A stretch of 64,000 bases of DNA, taken from Tubiluchus corallicola (Eukaryota > Priapulida > Priapulimorpha > Priapulimorphida > Tubiluchidae). This document shows positions 10,628-51,792 of the stretch, one piece after another; position 1 is the first letter of the stretch, and each line of letters starts with the position of its first letter. Both the position numbers and the translations under genes were made by a program. The stretch is taken from positions 549,225 through 613,224 of the forward strand of contig JAQGDQ010000112.1 of assembly GCA_030141605.1 (NCBI GenBank), read 5' to 3'. Below the pieces are notes generated by a model. The model was not told the origin of the DNA. It searched no databases and saw only the letters and a program-made list of their open reading frames with translations.

Positions 10628-12119
10628 TATTTGTTTTCCTCGTCATCAATAAGCCTTTTCTGTTTCATTGTGCCATACTTTAATACCTGGCTCGATCATA
10701 TCAGGTAAATCAATATGTAAATTTATTTTCATTGCACAAATATAATTAATTAAAAAGTTTCAAAAATGCTTATATTAATTTTAACTACACCAGGCATGGT
10801 AAAAGACATGCATCTTAAAATTACAAAAGCTAGTCAAAAATGTAAATCAGATCATTTGAGGTCTTTTAATAATAAGGTTTTTTATGCACTTTGGCACAGT
10901 ACTAGCCAGAGTCCAACATTAAATAGTAATGCGATGATTGTGGCTGACCGGAGCCTGGCTCTTTATCAAGGACATCTTTTTAATGTCTCTAAGATGAACC
11001 ACTGAACTGTCAGAGGTGCCTTAGCTGCATTTAGATGTATTTACATCTCCCTGAATAAGGTAAACAATCAATATGGTGAACGGAACTACCTGCCTCAGAG
11101 CGATTATCCAGTGTAGGCAGTCACGAGCCATTCGCACGAAACAGTTGCAAATATCATAGTTCATATCAGAAAGGCATTGTTATCATGGATGGAGGAGCCT
11201 AGAGCTTTTTCTGCATCTTATATTTCATGTTTAAGCTGTGTCTTCTATGCTTGTGTCTTCTCTCTGTAATACATTTTGAAGATAACATTTTATACTTTAA
11301 ATGCTGTATACGTAAATTAATGTTGTGGATTTTTTAGTGAAAAAGCTTTTTTATAAAATGCCTAGTCAAAATTTGTTTCAGAATTTAGTGTATATGTGGT
11401 TAGCTCCCATTTTGATAGTTAGTTTATTTTTAATGCACCCAACAATTTTCTGGTTTATTAAAACAGGACTTTTATTTAAAGTCAAACTGTTTTCTGACTG
11501 TTTTTCTTTTCTTAGACAAAATCAATTTTTGTTACCTTACTGCTGAACAAATCTGGCTAAATATTTAATTACATACTCATGGCCATCATTATGGAACACT
11601 TTAAATCCTACTATTAAATCTGAGTACTGTATCACTTAAAAAAGTTTATCATAAGTCCAAGAAAGTTAACAATTACAGTGGTGATTAAAGTTTTAATTAG
11701 CCTTGATTAAAACATAAAGAGATGTATCATTATCATATCTGCAGTGCTTGATTTCACCTCGGCAATTCTATTGTATTTAATGCGGATCTAAACAAAGAGA
11801 TATAGCGGTGCAGGATTTCATTAAACAGGAAATCTGCCTTTAGTATCTAACTAATTCTGTTACAATTTTATTTTCAGTTTTTGCTCTATCATAGTGGTCA
11901 CTTGCAAACTCCTCCTTACTAACCCCTTTAAACCCTGCTTAACTTGTTCTATACTGATTTACTGTGTTTTGTTTTCTTCGTAATCTTTTCATTTTTTACT
12001 GCCTTAATCACTCTAATAAGTTCTGCTTTCAGAATGATTTTGCGACACAATGGCATGTTGAGAACAAGATTTAAAATTACAGTTAAGTATTGTAGACAAA
12101 TAGTTTAAAATTTTCAATG

Positions 12120-12215
12120 TCTGGCAACAATCTTGTTCAAATGTGTATTTATTATGGTGTAATAATGTTCAATGTATTGTGTCGTAGTAAAAATTTTATA
12201 AACTTGAACTTGACT
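12120..12215 (+). mobile_element. Possible LINE 3'-end fragment
   Basis: The segment ends in ATAAACTTGAACTTGACTT, resembling the short-period 3' tails of CR1-type LINEs. No coding remnant precedes it. Assignment is tentative. Confidence 0.3.
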
Positions 12216-15200
12216 TAGTGAGATTTATCACGATTTACCTTGCTTAGTTTTTCTTTCACTCACTCTTACAAAATTCTCAGAGTTTAAACTGGATTTCTGG
12301 ATCAGATATCAGCATTACTGGTTTCCCTACAGACGGTACTCCTGATTTACTTGGCTGTTTATTGTCGTAAAACTGATTCGCTCTGTCTTTCCACCAAGCT
12401 GCTCTCCTGACAGTCAACATATATATTGATCTGCACTAGAGCAAGCGGGCATTATTATACTGAGTACCATTCCCACACTAGTCCGAATTTTACTGGCCAG
12501 GCTGGGAAGCCATTCAGTGGCTTCATTTCAGCAGTGGCTGCAGGAGTGAACATTTCTCTTGTGGTGGATGCATTGATGGAGTGTTTGGTGTTCTTGGAAT
12601 TAGCATGGATTCTTTGTTAAATGTTTCGCGTTGTCATAATTGATTTATTGAATCAGTGGATATGTGAGTCAGAAACTCTGTTTACTCAAATTCTGTTAGT
12701 ATCTGTCTGTCATATGTGTAAGTTTGATTAATATTATTGTGTTTGAATATTTGTAAACAAAAGTATTATGTAATGTAGTAATTGCAAGTACAGAAGTTCG
12801 TTATTTGCAGTTTAGAGTGTTTTTTATTTATCGTCTCTTTGCTCTGCTCCCATACTCTAGGTAGGTTCCTAATAATGTTGTTTGCTAATGCAAATTTGGA
12901 AATTTCACTTTTTGGTATTTTTTCAACTCGTAATATGTTACTTGCTGGAATAAGAATGGCTGAAAAGTCCCAAAACTAAAAAAGCAAAGAGAAAGAAAGA
13001 AAAAATACCACATCTCATGTTACCATTGTAGTTTTTCTTCAGCTGAACATGGAAAGACAAAAATGTGTCTTTTTGTTCACATGAAGAACTGCTGTGGCAG
13101 TTTGAAAATCTGTGCCCTTTCTTTTTCTTTGTCTTTTATTTGTTGGATTTTTTTTATTTATTACTACTGTTCTTGTCATTACTTATTATGTCACTCTTAA
13201 TCTGTTTTTTATGATACCTGCTTTGCTTTGCTAATTAGTTCTTACTTGTACAACCCAGCCAAATGATCTTGTGCCATTTTAGTGGTCGTCATTTTCGTTA
13301 AGTACGTACCTCATAACTCATGTTTTTTATTTCTTTCTGCCATCAAAAATGTTGTTCTTTTGCTTAACTCAGTCTTGGCTGCTAATTGGACTTACATTTT
13401 CACTCTTGGCCATACTCCTGTCAACTTATGAAGACAAATCTCAACTTATGCAGACAAATCTCGTTTGAACCTTCACTAAACCTCTGCAGGAGGATCTGTC
13501 GAATCAATTATTTCAACTTTCAAAAGAAACTGAGTGGGAAATTTTTTGTATGATAATCTGCCTAGCGTGTAATTTTGAATTTCGAAGCCTTTTAAGTTGC
13601 GTAAGTGAATAGTGGGTGTTTAGATGCAGCTGTTGAATGAAGGCACTCGGTGAGTGACAAAGTTTAAGTTTAATTATTTTTGTATAGCGTAAAATCCGTA
13701 TAAATGAGTACTTGAATGCTATAAAGAAAAATATATAAAGGTAATACTAAAATCGTGAATTAAGACAGCTAAATGATACAATATTTCACAAAAAATTAGT
13801 AAAATTAAAATAAAAATATAGAAAAAACTTATTCTATCACCAAATAATTTATGAAGCTGTTAAGAAAAAACAGCTCACACTACACCAAATTGTATATTTT
13901 GAAGTGTAAGTAAAGCCATCTATTTCAGTCACAATAATAGGAATAAAATCCAGTTTGCTTATAGACCCTTGTACTTGCTTATAGAACCTTGTATTCACTT
14001 GTACACTTTTTAGAGTTTCAAGCTTCTAGAATGACATAGTTATAAGCTACAAGGCTTTAAATTAATTGCACAGAACGCGAGCTTTATTACTTTGTATCCC
14101 TTTTTTGCACACCGTTTCCAAATCTTATTTCGTGTACTAAACATTGTTTTTACTAGTTGGTATGAATTTGGGAATATGGGTATAAAATGGATAATATTTG
14201 GAAACATAAACTGTAAAGTCTTCATTTTGTCATTGCTTGATCATTTATAACTTTTCTAATTAGCTTATCATTGCTTAAATTTTAGAAAATCTTTTTTGAT
14301 TGTAAAATATAGATGTATGAATAGTGTGCCTATATCCTCAATGTTTTCATATTTAACCTTAACTTCAAATCTAAAATGACAGATTCCAAATGAACAACAA
14401 CTGAACTGTCAGTACATTAAGCTACTTATTACCAGTTATTAATGCATTTGATGTCTTGACAGCTCAATGTTCATTAATGGCATGGTCAAAGTTTACTCTT
14501 ATAACAATCTTCACTGGCCACAGCAGGTCATCAAACAAGCATCTATTGTGATTCTGCTAATTGACCATCACCACCTGCTTGTCTAAACTGACATGAATGA
14601 AGAGCCAAACGATGACATGTCAAGTTACCATGGATACAGTAGTTATATTGGCTGTAATAAAATTTGCTTAGAAGAGCTAAGGAAGGGGAGAAGAGTGGGA
14701 AGATGGGAGAAGACGAGATTAGTTGAGGGATGTGCGTGCGTGTGTGTGTGTGTGACAGAGGAAGTTGATAGGAGGGAGGGCCGAATCAAAGTTTTCCCCA
14801 TACTGTGATGTTTGCGCTCCTATTTTCTCTGTAGTACATTGAAAATGGTGTATCTGTTGAATTAGGTAATATCACTTTACAGGCTTTATGTTGAACAAAG
14901 TTTGGTGCTGAAATCAGTTCAGAGGTTGTAATCATGTACTATTTAATGGGTCCTTTATGCTGCATTATTATAAGTTCTAATATTAACTTTAATACTGATA
15001 GCAGCTATTAGCTTAGGAGGTTCTGCAAGCTCATCTGACTTTATAATGCATGTACCATGAATCTATAGATAACCTTCTTGTACCTAAGGAAATGTTTGGT
15101 AAAGATTCAAATTCTGTGCTGCAGTTTGACAGTTTGGAATTTATGTAGTCATAATCTGATTTTTGTTCTGTTGCATATTTTGCCTTGCTGATATATTTAC

Positions 15201-16268
15201 ATCACAATGGACAGCATTGTACTTGAAAGATATCAAATTGCTCTGCAGCGCATAATCACAATTAGCTTTAAGAGTGTTCCTGTATTTATATAACAGTCCC
15301 CTTTTTGCCCAGTGTGGTGTATCATTGATTACTACTCCCACTGATTGGTTGCAGTGTACTGGACTTACTCTCCCCTTTACTTTCATCAGTCCCTATTATT
15401 TACGTGTATGTACCATCATTCTTCCAAATGTCTGGATGTGGTTATTGTATTTTTGTGGTCCAAAGGAGAAAAATAAATTTTAACTCAGTTTACTTCAAAA
15501 AGCATGTGCATTGCTCTACAGCACATCTGTCTTTGTTGTTAATTTATTACCCACGTATCGTGTTTAACTTGGAATACTAGTCTACAATAGTGTTTCTAAT
15601 TCTGTTTATGAGGATTTGAGTTAGAATGATTTGTGATGCTGTATTTTATGTTGTTCTTCCACATTTTCTGTTCTTAAGTGTTGTAGTCGACTAATCCATG
15701 TGTGGGATACTCTGCCATTAAGTAACCAGTTACTTAGTTACGGCAACTGCTATCTGCCTTTTTCGAGAAAATTAGAACTTCGCAATTTAAAGACAGTTAC
15801 CATTTTCTTGCAGCGAAACATGTGCTGTGTGTATTAAATTCGTCAGTCCAATAATCAGAAAAATTTTCACATTTTATATTTTCTCATTTATATTATCCAC
15901 GCAGTTATTAGAGTAGAAATGCAATATATAAAGTTGAACGATGTGGTGACGTGTGTCTGACATGGATGAATATAATTTCACGACTTCATTGAATAGATAG
16001 TTGGAAGTTTTCCAGTGGTTGCTGTTCTAATAAGATATTTCAAAAAGTGGAGGAAGTTAGGAAAAAAGAGACAGCCGGATGGAAGTTCATGATCAACATA
16101 TTATTAGGTGGAACAGATTAAGGCATATGTGCTAAGTGCATCCTAGATGTACGTTCAAGACATTTTTCGTGTACATCTTTCACTCAAAGGCAAATCTGTT
16201 TACACGGTGCATTTTGTTTGTACGTCCTAGACATGGCAGCTCATTCTAGGCAGCCATGGGCTCCACAC

Positions 16269-16327
16269 TTGAAGGACACAAAAAATATTTTATATATATA
16301 TATATATTTTTTGTACTCCTTGAAAGG
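16269..16327. repeat. AT-rich palindrome
   Basis: GAAGGACACAAAAAATAT is mirrored by the complement of ATATTTTTTGTACTCCTT around an alternating TA core, giving a hairpin of about 58 nt. Confidence 0.7.
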
Positions 16328-16614
16328 TCACACAAGAAATTGAATTTCTTCAACTAATAAGAGGAAACCAGCTTCTGGTGCAGAACATTTATCTTTGACC
16401 CTTCAGTTCTTCATGCAGATGAAAGCACTCTATCTTGATTTGATTAAATCTTTTGATGAAAGTCATGATTAAAAATAATAGAAAATAATTTTTTATTTTT
16501 TATAATAAAATAATAAATGCACTTTTCGTATGTTTATTGTTACTTTTATGGTGTTGCTACCTACTGGTATTTTGTCAAATTTAGATTTCTTTTACTTTTT
16601 CTGTATCGGTTCAA

Positions 16615-16976
16615 TAGGGATGAGCATTATTCTCTATTAGAAAGCAAATTCACATTGAATTTTTGACTTTCAAACTCGAATCAAATGCAATTTCAAATCG
16701 AATGGGAATTCCGTTTTAAAGATTTTCGAATTTATAAATTTTCGAATCAATATTACAAAGCATCTGACAAAGATCATGCATATGGCTTGATCTTGTTCTG
16801 CAGTAAAACACTAGCAATTTGTTTAAAAATTTGCTGATTGTATGTTGTTTCAATGTTTTATGATAAAGAACATACATAGCTAAAGGTAATTAATTATTTG
16901 AATCCATAATTTTCAATTCAATTTACCATTAAAAAACTCGTTTGAATTGAACTCGAACACTCGATGCTCACTCCTA
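16615..16976. mobile_element. hAT-like non-autonomous element, 362 bp
   Basis: The ends are TAGGGATGAGCATT and the complement of GATGCTCACTCCTA (inverted repeat with three mismatches in 14). The flanking octamers CGGTTCAA and CTGTTCGG agree at five of eight positions, as expected of an old 8-bp duplication. No transposase frame is present. Confidence 0.6.
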
Positions 16977-18970
16977 CTGTTCGGTGCCTTTGCCCAGTGT
17001 CTCTAATATTTCAGATAGAAGCGTACATGTGTATATACAATTTTACATACATGTACACATGTTTTTTGTGATGTGCATTGTTTTTACAGAAAGACTGGCA
17101 AGTGCTTGCCTATTGAGTTACTAGTACATTAGGAACAAGTGCTTTATATTTTACAAAAAAAATCAAGGCAAAACTGTCTTGGCAAATTACATACTCTTTT
17201 ACAAAATAGAAGTCACAGATTTCTAAATGATCATTTTTCTGATCATAAATTTGTATCACTAAAAAAGCATGATTTAAAAAATAATCATTAATTTAATTTG
17301 CGATTTGATTGACGGATTTAGATGAAGATGATTTTTATTTTCTAACGTTAGTGAATGATTTATGGGAAAAACACAAAAATTCAACAATTGGTAAAGTCAA
17401 ATCCCTTAGTCTGATACTGTTTAATCCAAGTCATCGTTGCCTGCTTGCTTTGTAAGCCCACAATGGACACAATGCATTAACACTATTCTTTTCTTTCTTG
17501 GGAGTAAAGTACACTGTAAGCACATGATCCAATCTCATCTGTCTGATTGGTTTGGTTTTGTAACTTGCTTACAATGTCGTAAGAAATGAGAACATACGTA
17601 ATAAAAAATAGCACCGAATAAATAGGATTTTACTGTGATTGGTTGAAGAGTTTTTTAAGGTGAACATAAAATTTGTAAAAAAAAACTCAAAATTCTACAT
17701 AAAAATTGACCTCTTTTACAAAGCTAATGTATACTTGTTAATGACAATGTTGTATGTTATTTTCAGAATTTTTCAATTTATAAAAAGAAATGTTTTTTGT
17801 TCAAACTAGGTTACTAAGACATTTAAATTTTTGAATAGTTTAATTAAAAGATTGATTCCTAACATGATTAACATTGTAACTATAATTAAATAATTATCAT
17901 TCTCTACCTCATTATCATCATAGTCAGTTTACAGTTGTTGTGACTGCTTTTTTTGTCCATTTAAATCGGTTTCAACACGACAGTTCCACTTGTTGTATAT
18001 TTGTTCTTAATAAACCATGTAAGTTGCATTCTTTGTGTAACTTAAATGTCAATCTAAAAAGCGTGTTTCTTTGCATCTGTGCAATTACGAAAGATTGTCG
18101 GAAAGTGATTACTTAGTTATACTGTGAGGCTGTACAGTTTCTTCAGTAGCTTTCATTATGCACATGATTAACTTGAAAAGTCAGATGTAGCAATTGCTTC
18201 TCTTTGTTGCTTTGGCTATTATTCAGGTATCTTTTCATCTAAGCTGAAGCTGAAATCTCTATCTGCTTTTCGTCTTAAAGCAATCATTGTGTGTATGAGA
18301 ATAAATGCTGACAACTGATCAGGCCTGCATTGAAAGGTGTATTGTCATTTAGCATAGTTTTAATTTATTTCCAGACATCTATAGATTTTTCAATTCTGTG
18401 TATTGAACTTAAAGCATCTTGTTCATCTTTAAGCAGTTTATATAATTAGTAATGCAGACAGACTCTGATTGTAGAGAAGTTCACTTGCATAATTTTCTGC
18501 TTGTCTGTTTGCAGCATACCTTCAAAACAAACGATCGAAGCATATGCATAGCAAATTTGGCAGAAGGTTGTTGTTGTCATAGTTAAGTTTTGCAGTTGTT
18601 GATGTCATAGTTAAGGTTTGGAATTGCATAACTCTTCTCCTGGATTTTATTTCATTTTTTGTATATACTACTTCAAAAAAGTGGTTGAAATTATATGGTT
18701 ACCTGATTTTGCTGAAGTGTCGGCCTTGAGTGAAGTCTGACGTGCAAGGTTAGGCATTAAGCCTGCAGAATAGTTTTGGAAATTCTGCAAATGTTAAATA
18801 ACTAACATCTTAAAACCTAATTTGGAAGAGGATACTATATATGATTTCTGTGGTATGAAGATCAAGGTAGCAGGGTAACAGGTCACTGCTAGTGTGCCAT
18901 TCTGTTTGTTTACTTATAAATGCACTTTTTAGTTTCAGTATAACATATTTGGCATAGTCATCATGTGCAG

Positions 18971-19040
18971 ATAACCGTGGCGACGGCAGCAGCTTCGGCA
19001 ACGGTGGATGTATCGACGTCCATCTTTAACCTGCATTTAG
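18971..19040 (+). other. jnk: Candidate 5' exon of JNK (CpG-rich, 70 nt)
   Basis: This 70-nt block stands out from its T-rich flanks by being rich in G+C and CpG (CGTGGCGACGGCAGCAGC and onward). It is preceded by TGTGCAG and followed by GTAAAC. It lies 772 nt upstream of the JNK start exon. One frame is open throughout and ends in the phase that joins exon 19813, but no in-frame ATG precedes it. Another frame has a ten-codon upstream ORF (ATG 19008, TAG 19038-19040). The most likely reading is an untranslated first or alternative exon. Confidence 0.35.
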
Positions 19041-41141
<22,101 letters not shown>

Positions 41142-44100
41142 CTAGAGGTGACATCTAGTGGCTAGTGTTGCAGTCTTGCAACACTGGTGATCTCCCACGT
41201 GCAACTTCTGTAAGCTGGTGCTGTGAGCGTACTCTCATTGGACGCATACATTTTTTAATGCTTGTAAATTGTGAAATACTTTGCCAGTTTTGTAATGCTT
41301 TGTTTATGTTAGTTTCTGTTTTTACCAAGGTTTCACATTATCACTTGTGTATTAACTGTCATTCTTTGACTGAAATTGGGTCACCGTGAAGCATGCTACT
41401 GTGATTACGATAATTTTCAAGGAAATTGAGTACCAGTATTTGAGAGAGAGCGGGATAGTTATGAAACCTAGAATAATCAGTTAACAAAATACAAAAAAGT
41501 AAAACATTTTATTTGTCTTCGTGAGCAAACATACAGAACAGCACAACACAAGAATGCATTCCTTCTGGAAAATGGAATTTTTCCTATTCTTTTTCTTCCC
41601 ATTCTCCGAGAACAGTTTTTTTAAATAGTATCTGTGCTATCGATTTCTTTTTAACAATAATTATTTTGGTAAGCTTTAATAAGAAGTCTTAAATAACAAT
41701 GACAAATGTAGTTAGAAAGATTGTGAAACTGCTAAAACCTTTTTAGTAACCCTTTCCATCAACCCAGTATAATGAATTTTTTCTTTAAGTCGATATTTAA
41801 CTGGTTTTGAGCCACAGTGTTTACACTGTTGAACTTATTTCCATGTGATGAACAAGTAGATGTCATTTTCTATTTTTGTATAGCCCTTGACATCTGAGAT
41901 ACTTCAGTTTGGAATCCACTTTCTGCACACGGATATAACATATAAATTTTGTATTTCTTTCTCATGAAAGTTATTGCTGATAGACTCCACATGTCTCCCA
42001 GCACTCCGTGTTTTACATTTCATCTTATTCTAGTCAATTTTTCGCCAAATTTCTTGTTGATGAAGAGGTATATTGAGAATGAATGATATTAATGGTACTG
42101 CTGTTTTTTGATATTAAAGCTACTGGAGCTTTAGATGACTGTCAGATTTTCTACAGTTGCAATGTGTAAATTAAGCTGTTCAAGTTCATGCATTCTTACG
42201 ACAGTTTCAACAAATAGTTTTCAGCACTTGATTCTGTGACCACTTTTCACACGTATTCTTTTTGGTTAGCCTATAAACAGGCATTCCGTGTAACTTGTAT
42301 TGTCCTGTTTCATGTCATTTTTAAAGATAGTTTTTAGCCTGGAAATAACCCTACTCCTTTCTTAAGTTCGGATAAGTGGGGTGCATGACTTCAGAACTGT
42401 AAGCTGGTGGAAGTCCATGACACCAGTTTGCTCGTATATTTCTGATTTCTGAGTTATGATTTAAATGCAGCACATGTCATAATTATGTGAAGAAAGCTGT
42501 TTTAATTTTGACTTCTTATATAGAAGGTCTAGTTATCTTTCGTTTTTGTCACTGGGGGGGGGGGGATCACTCTGTAATGATGATGATTTCACATTTGCAT
42601 GGCAGCTGCAGCTACATGGTTCAGTGTAACTACTGCATTGGTACTTTGATCTCAATATTTGGGATGCTGTCTTTTGTTTATACGTGCCACGGCTATCTAG
42701 AGCAGACTAGTTCTAGAGGGGCCATGTTTGTGTAACAACTGCGTATGAAGGATCTTTTGTAAGATATACTGCCATTTGTATTGAGAGACAAGAGCTCTTG
42801 GCTGAAATTACTGATTGTAATTGAACTAGCTTTTAACCGTCAGTTGATTTGATTGCCAGAAAATGTAATCGCTATATTTTTAGGATTTCTCTGTAGTTTA
42901 TAGCACAATTTATTTGGCTTTGTTCCAATGGCTACTTATTTCAACACATTTGTCTTTTTTCATCAGAATTGGTTATGGCTCACTCTTAATAATCTTCTTT
43001 ATCTTTTGTACTGAAGAAGGAAGAGAGATGTAAAACTTTTTAGACAGTTTAGTTCTAATTGACAAAGCTGTGTGGTTTTTACTTAACAGGTTTTAAATAT
43101 GTTACTTAAATCTTGCTAATACATTTATTTGATGAGATGTTTTGTCATGATCATGTTCGGTTTAACCTCCTGTTATTATGTATAGCAGCAAATTATTGCA
43201 TTATGCAGTACATCTTGTTATTTTGTTATTTTTATTATAATTATGACAAACGCTAATTAATATTTATAACTGTTTTGTAAATACGTTAGACGATGGCGCA
43301 TCTGTACAATGAGGGAGTTTTTATGATCACAGTAACGGCTGTGTTTTCCTCACGGTCACAAGTATGTGTAGACTGTGAATATTTATTGATATTAATATGA
43401 CTTTTAATACACATCACTTTATAATAGTGAAAGACTGAGCATGACAATGTTTTAGATGACCATGCCGTCATGCAGAATTGTAGTATTCGTAAATGAATAT
43501 TAATAAACTGTGATAGACAGAAAGCAAATTATTGTATTCAAGCTTTAGGTTGTTTAAATTTTTCTGGGTGAGTAATCACCATGTTATTTTTATACTATTT
43601 GCCATAATGCAAGGCGAAATGAAGCACGCACTGGGAGGCCTGCTTGATGTTGATGTTTTTGGGTCAAGATCAAGACTAATCTTGATGAACTACTGAGTTA
43701 GCAACGGTGATTGTCCAAGTTCAAATGTGAATACTCTTAATGAGCTATAACCAATTGTGGTTAATGAAGCCACCAAAAGTGACTGATAAAACTCAGCAGT
43801 CACCCACTATTCATTGACGAACTTTGGCTTTGTTTGCTGAGCACGCACCAAGACCAGTTGGCCATTCCCTCCCCTCAAATATGAATTGAGTGTTTGTAAA
43901 CAGCATTCTGAATGTACATGCTGTACTACAGTTGTATTTAATGTGTGCACTCATCATCATTGACACTGGCCCTCGACTTAGGAATAATATCAATGAATAC
44001 ATAAAAAACTCTACATCTGTATTAATAACTTCATTTGAAATTTTAAAAATGAAATTTCTAATTATATAGAATAAATCAATTTGACTATTTCAGCTGTATC

Positions 44101-44750
44101 TGCCAAAATTCATCTTGTTAAATAAGACAAGAAAAGACCAAGCCTGGCTATGTCGATTTCTATAGTATACGTCACTTCCTATTGTTACTATCAAATCGTT
44201 CTTTCTATTCTCATTCAACTTTTCCTTTCTGCTTCTTTATTTCCGCTTTTTCTTTTTCTCAGCTGCATTCATTTGTGGTACTCGCAACAAGTGAATAATC
44301 CTTAAGCACTCCATAGGCCATTTCCATCTTGGCATTTTGGGTATATAACAAATGTTATTACAATACATCACGTCTTTCGAAATGCGATGGTATAATGGTT
44401 TTTGTGGAAGTATTTAATAAATAAATAAATTATATTGCTGATGGTGCAAGCCCACAACTGAATGAATTTTGAAACCAAATTAGAATTCTAGAACCTGGAA
44501 TTGAAAGCTGAACTGAATAGTGAACACCGAAAGTAAGTAACCATCAAGGCTCTAGCGTGGTCGAAGTAGAAAACAGAAATTCATTAGATAACAGGCGCGA
44601 AGAGAATACATATCACCTCAGCTGACTCATTTGTGCACAGTGGCGAGTTGTTACAGTTTTGCACAAAGCGATAAGAAAAATTTTGTATGAGCAAATTCTG
44701 CGAAGTTTTAAGATTTAGTGTATCATTTGATCTAGTGTTCGAGTGTTCCT
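41142..44750. other. JNK 3' UTR, intergenic region and UBE2D upstream region
   Basis: A candidate JNK polyadenylation signal AATAAA lies at 43502-43507. A run of 12 G occurs at 42554-42565. Upstream of UBE2D, TGACTCA (44623-44629), an AP-1-type site, lies about 125 bp before the start codon in a CpG-richer stretch. No gene was recognised between. Confidence 0.5.

Positions 44751-51792
<7,042 letters not shown>

Larger units (their letters stand above)
8336..18970. other. Region between the transposon and JNK; no gene recognised
   Basis: I recognised no conserved exon in 10.6 kb. If the 8140 exon is used this is JNK intron 1; otherwise it is intergenic. Contents: a long hairpin (10484-10627), a possible LINE 3' end near 12120-12215, a GT run near 14735-14753, an AT-rich hairpin (16269-16327), a hAT-like element (16615-16976), and T-rich unique DNA. 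Open frames of 60-80 codons scattered here show no homology or splice support. Confidence 0.5.

Noticed and set aside
15141-15483. Overlapping frames on both strands
   Set aside because: Neither shows domain similarity or splice context.
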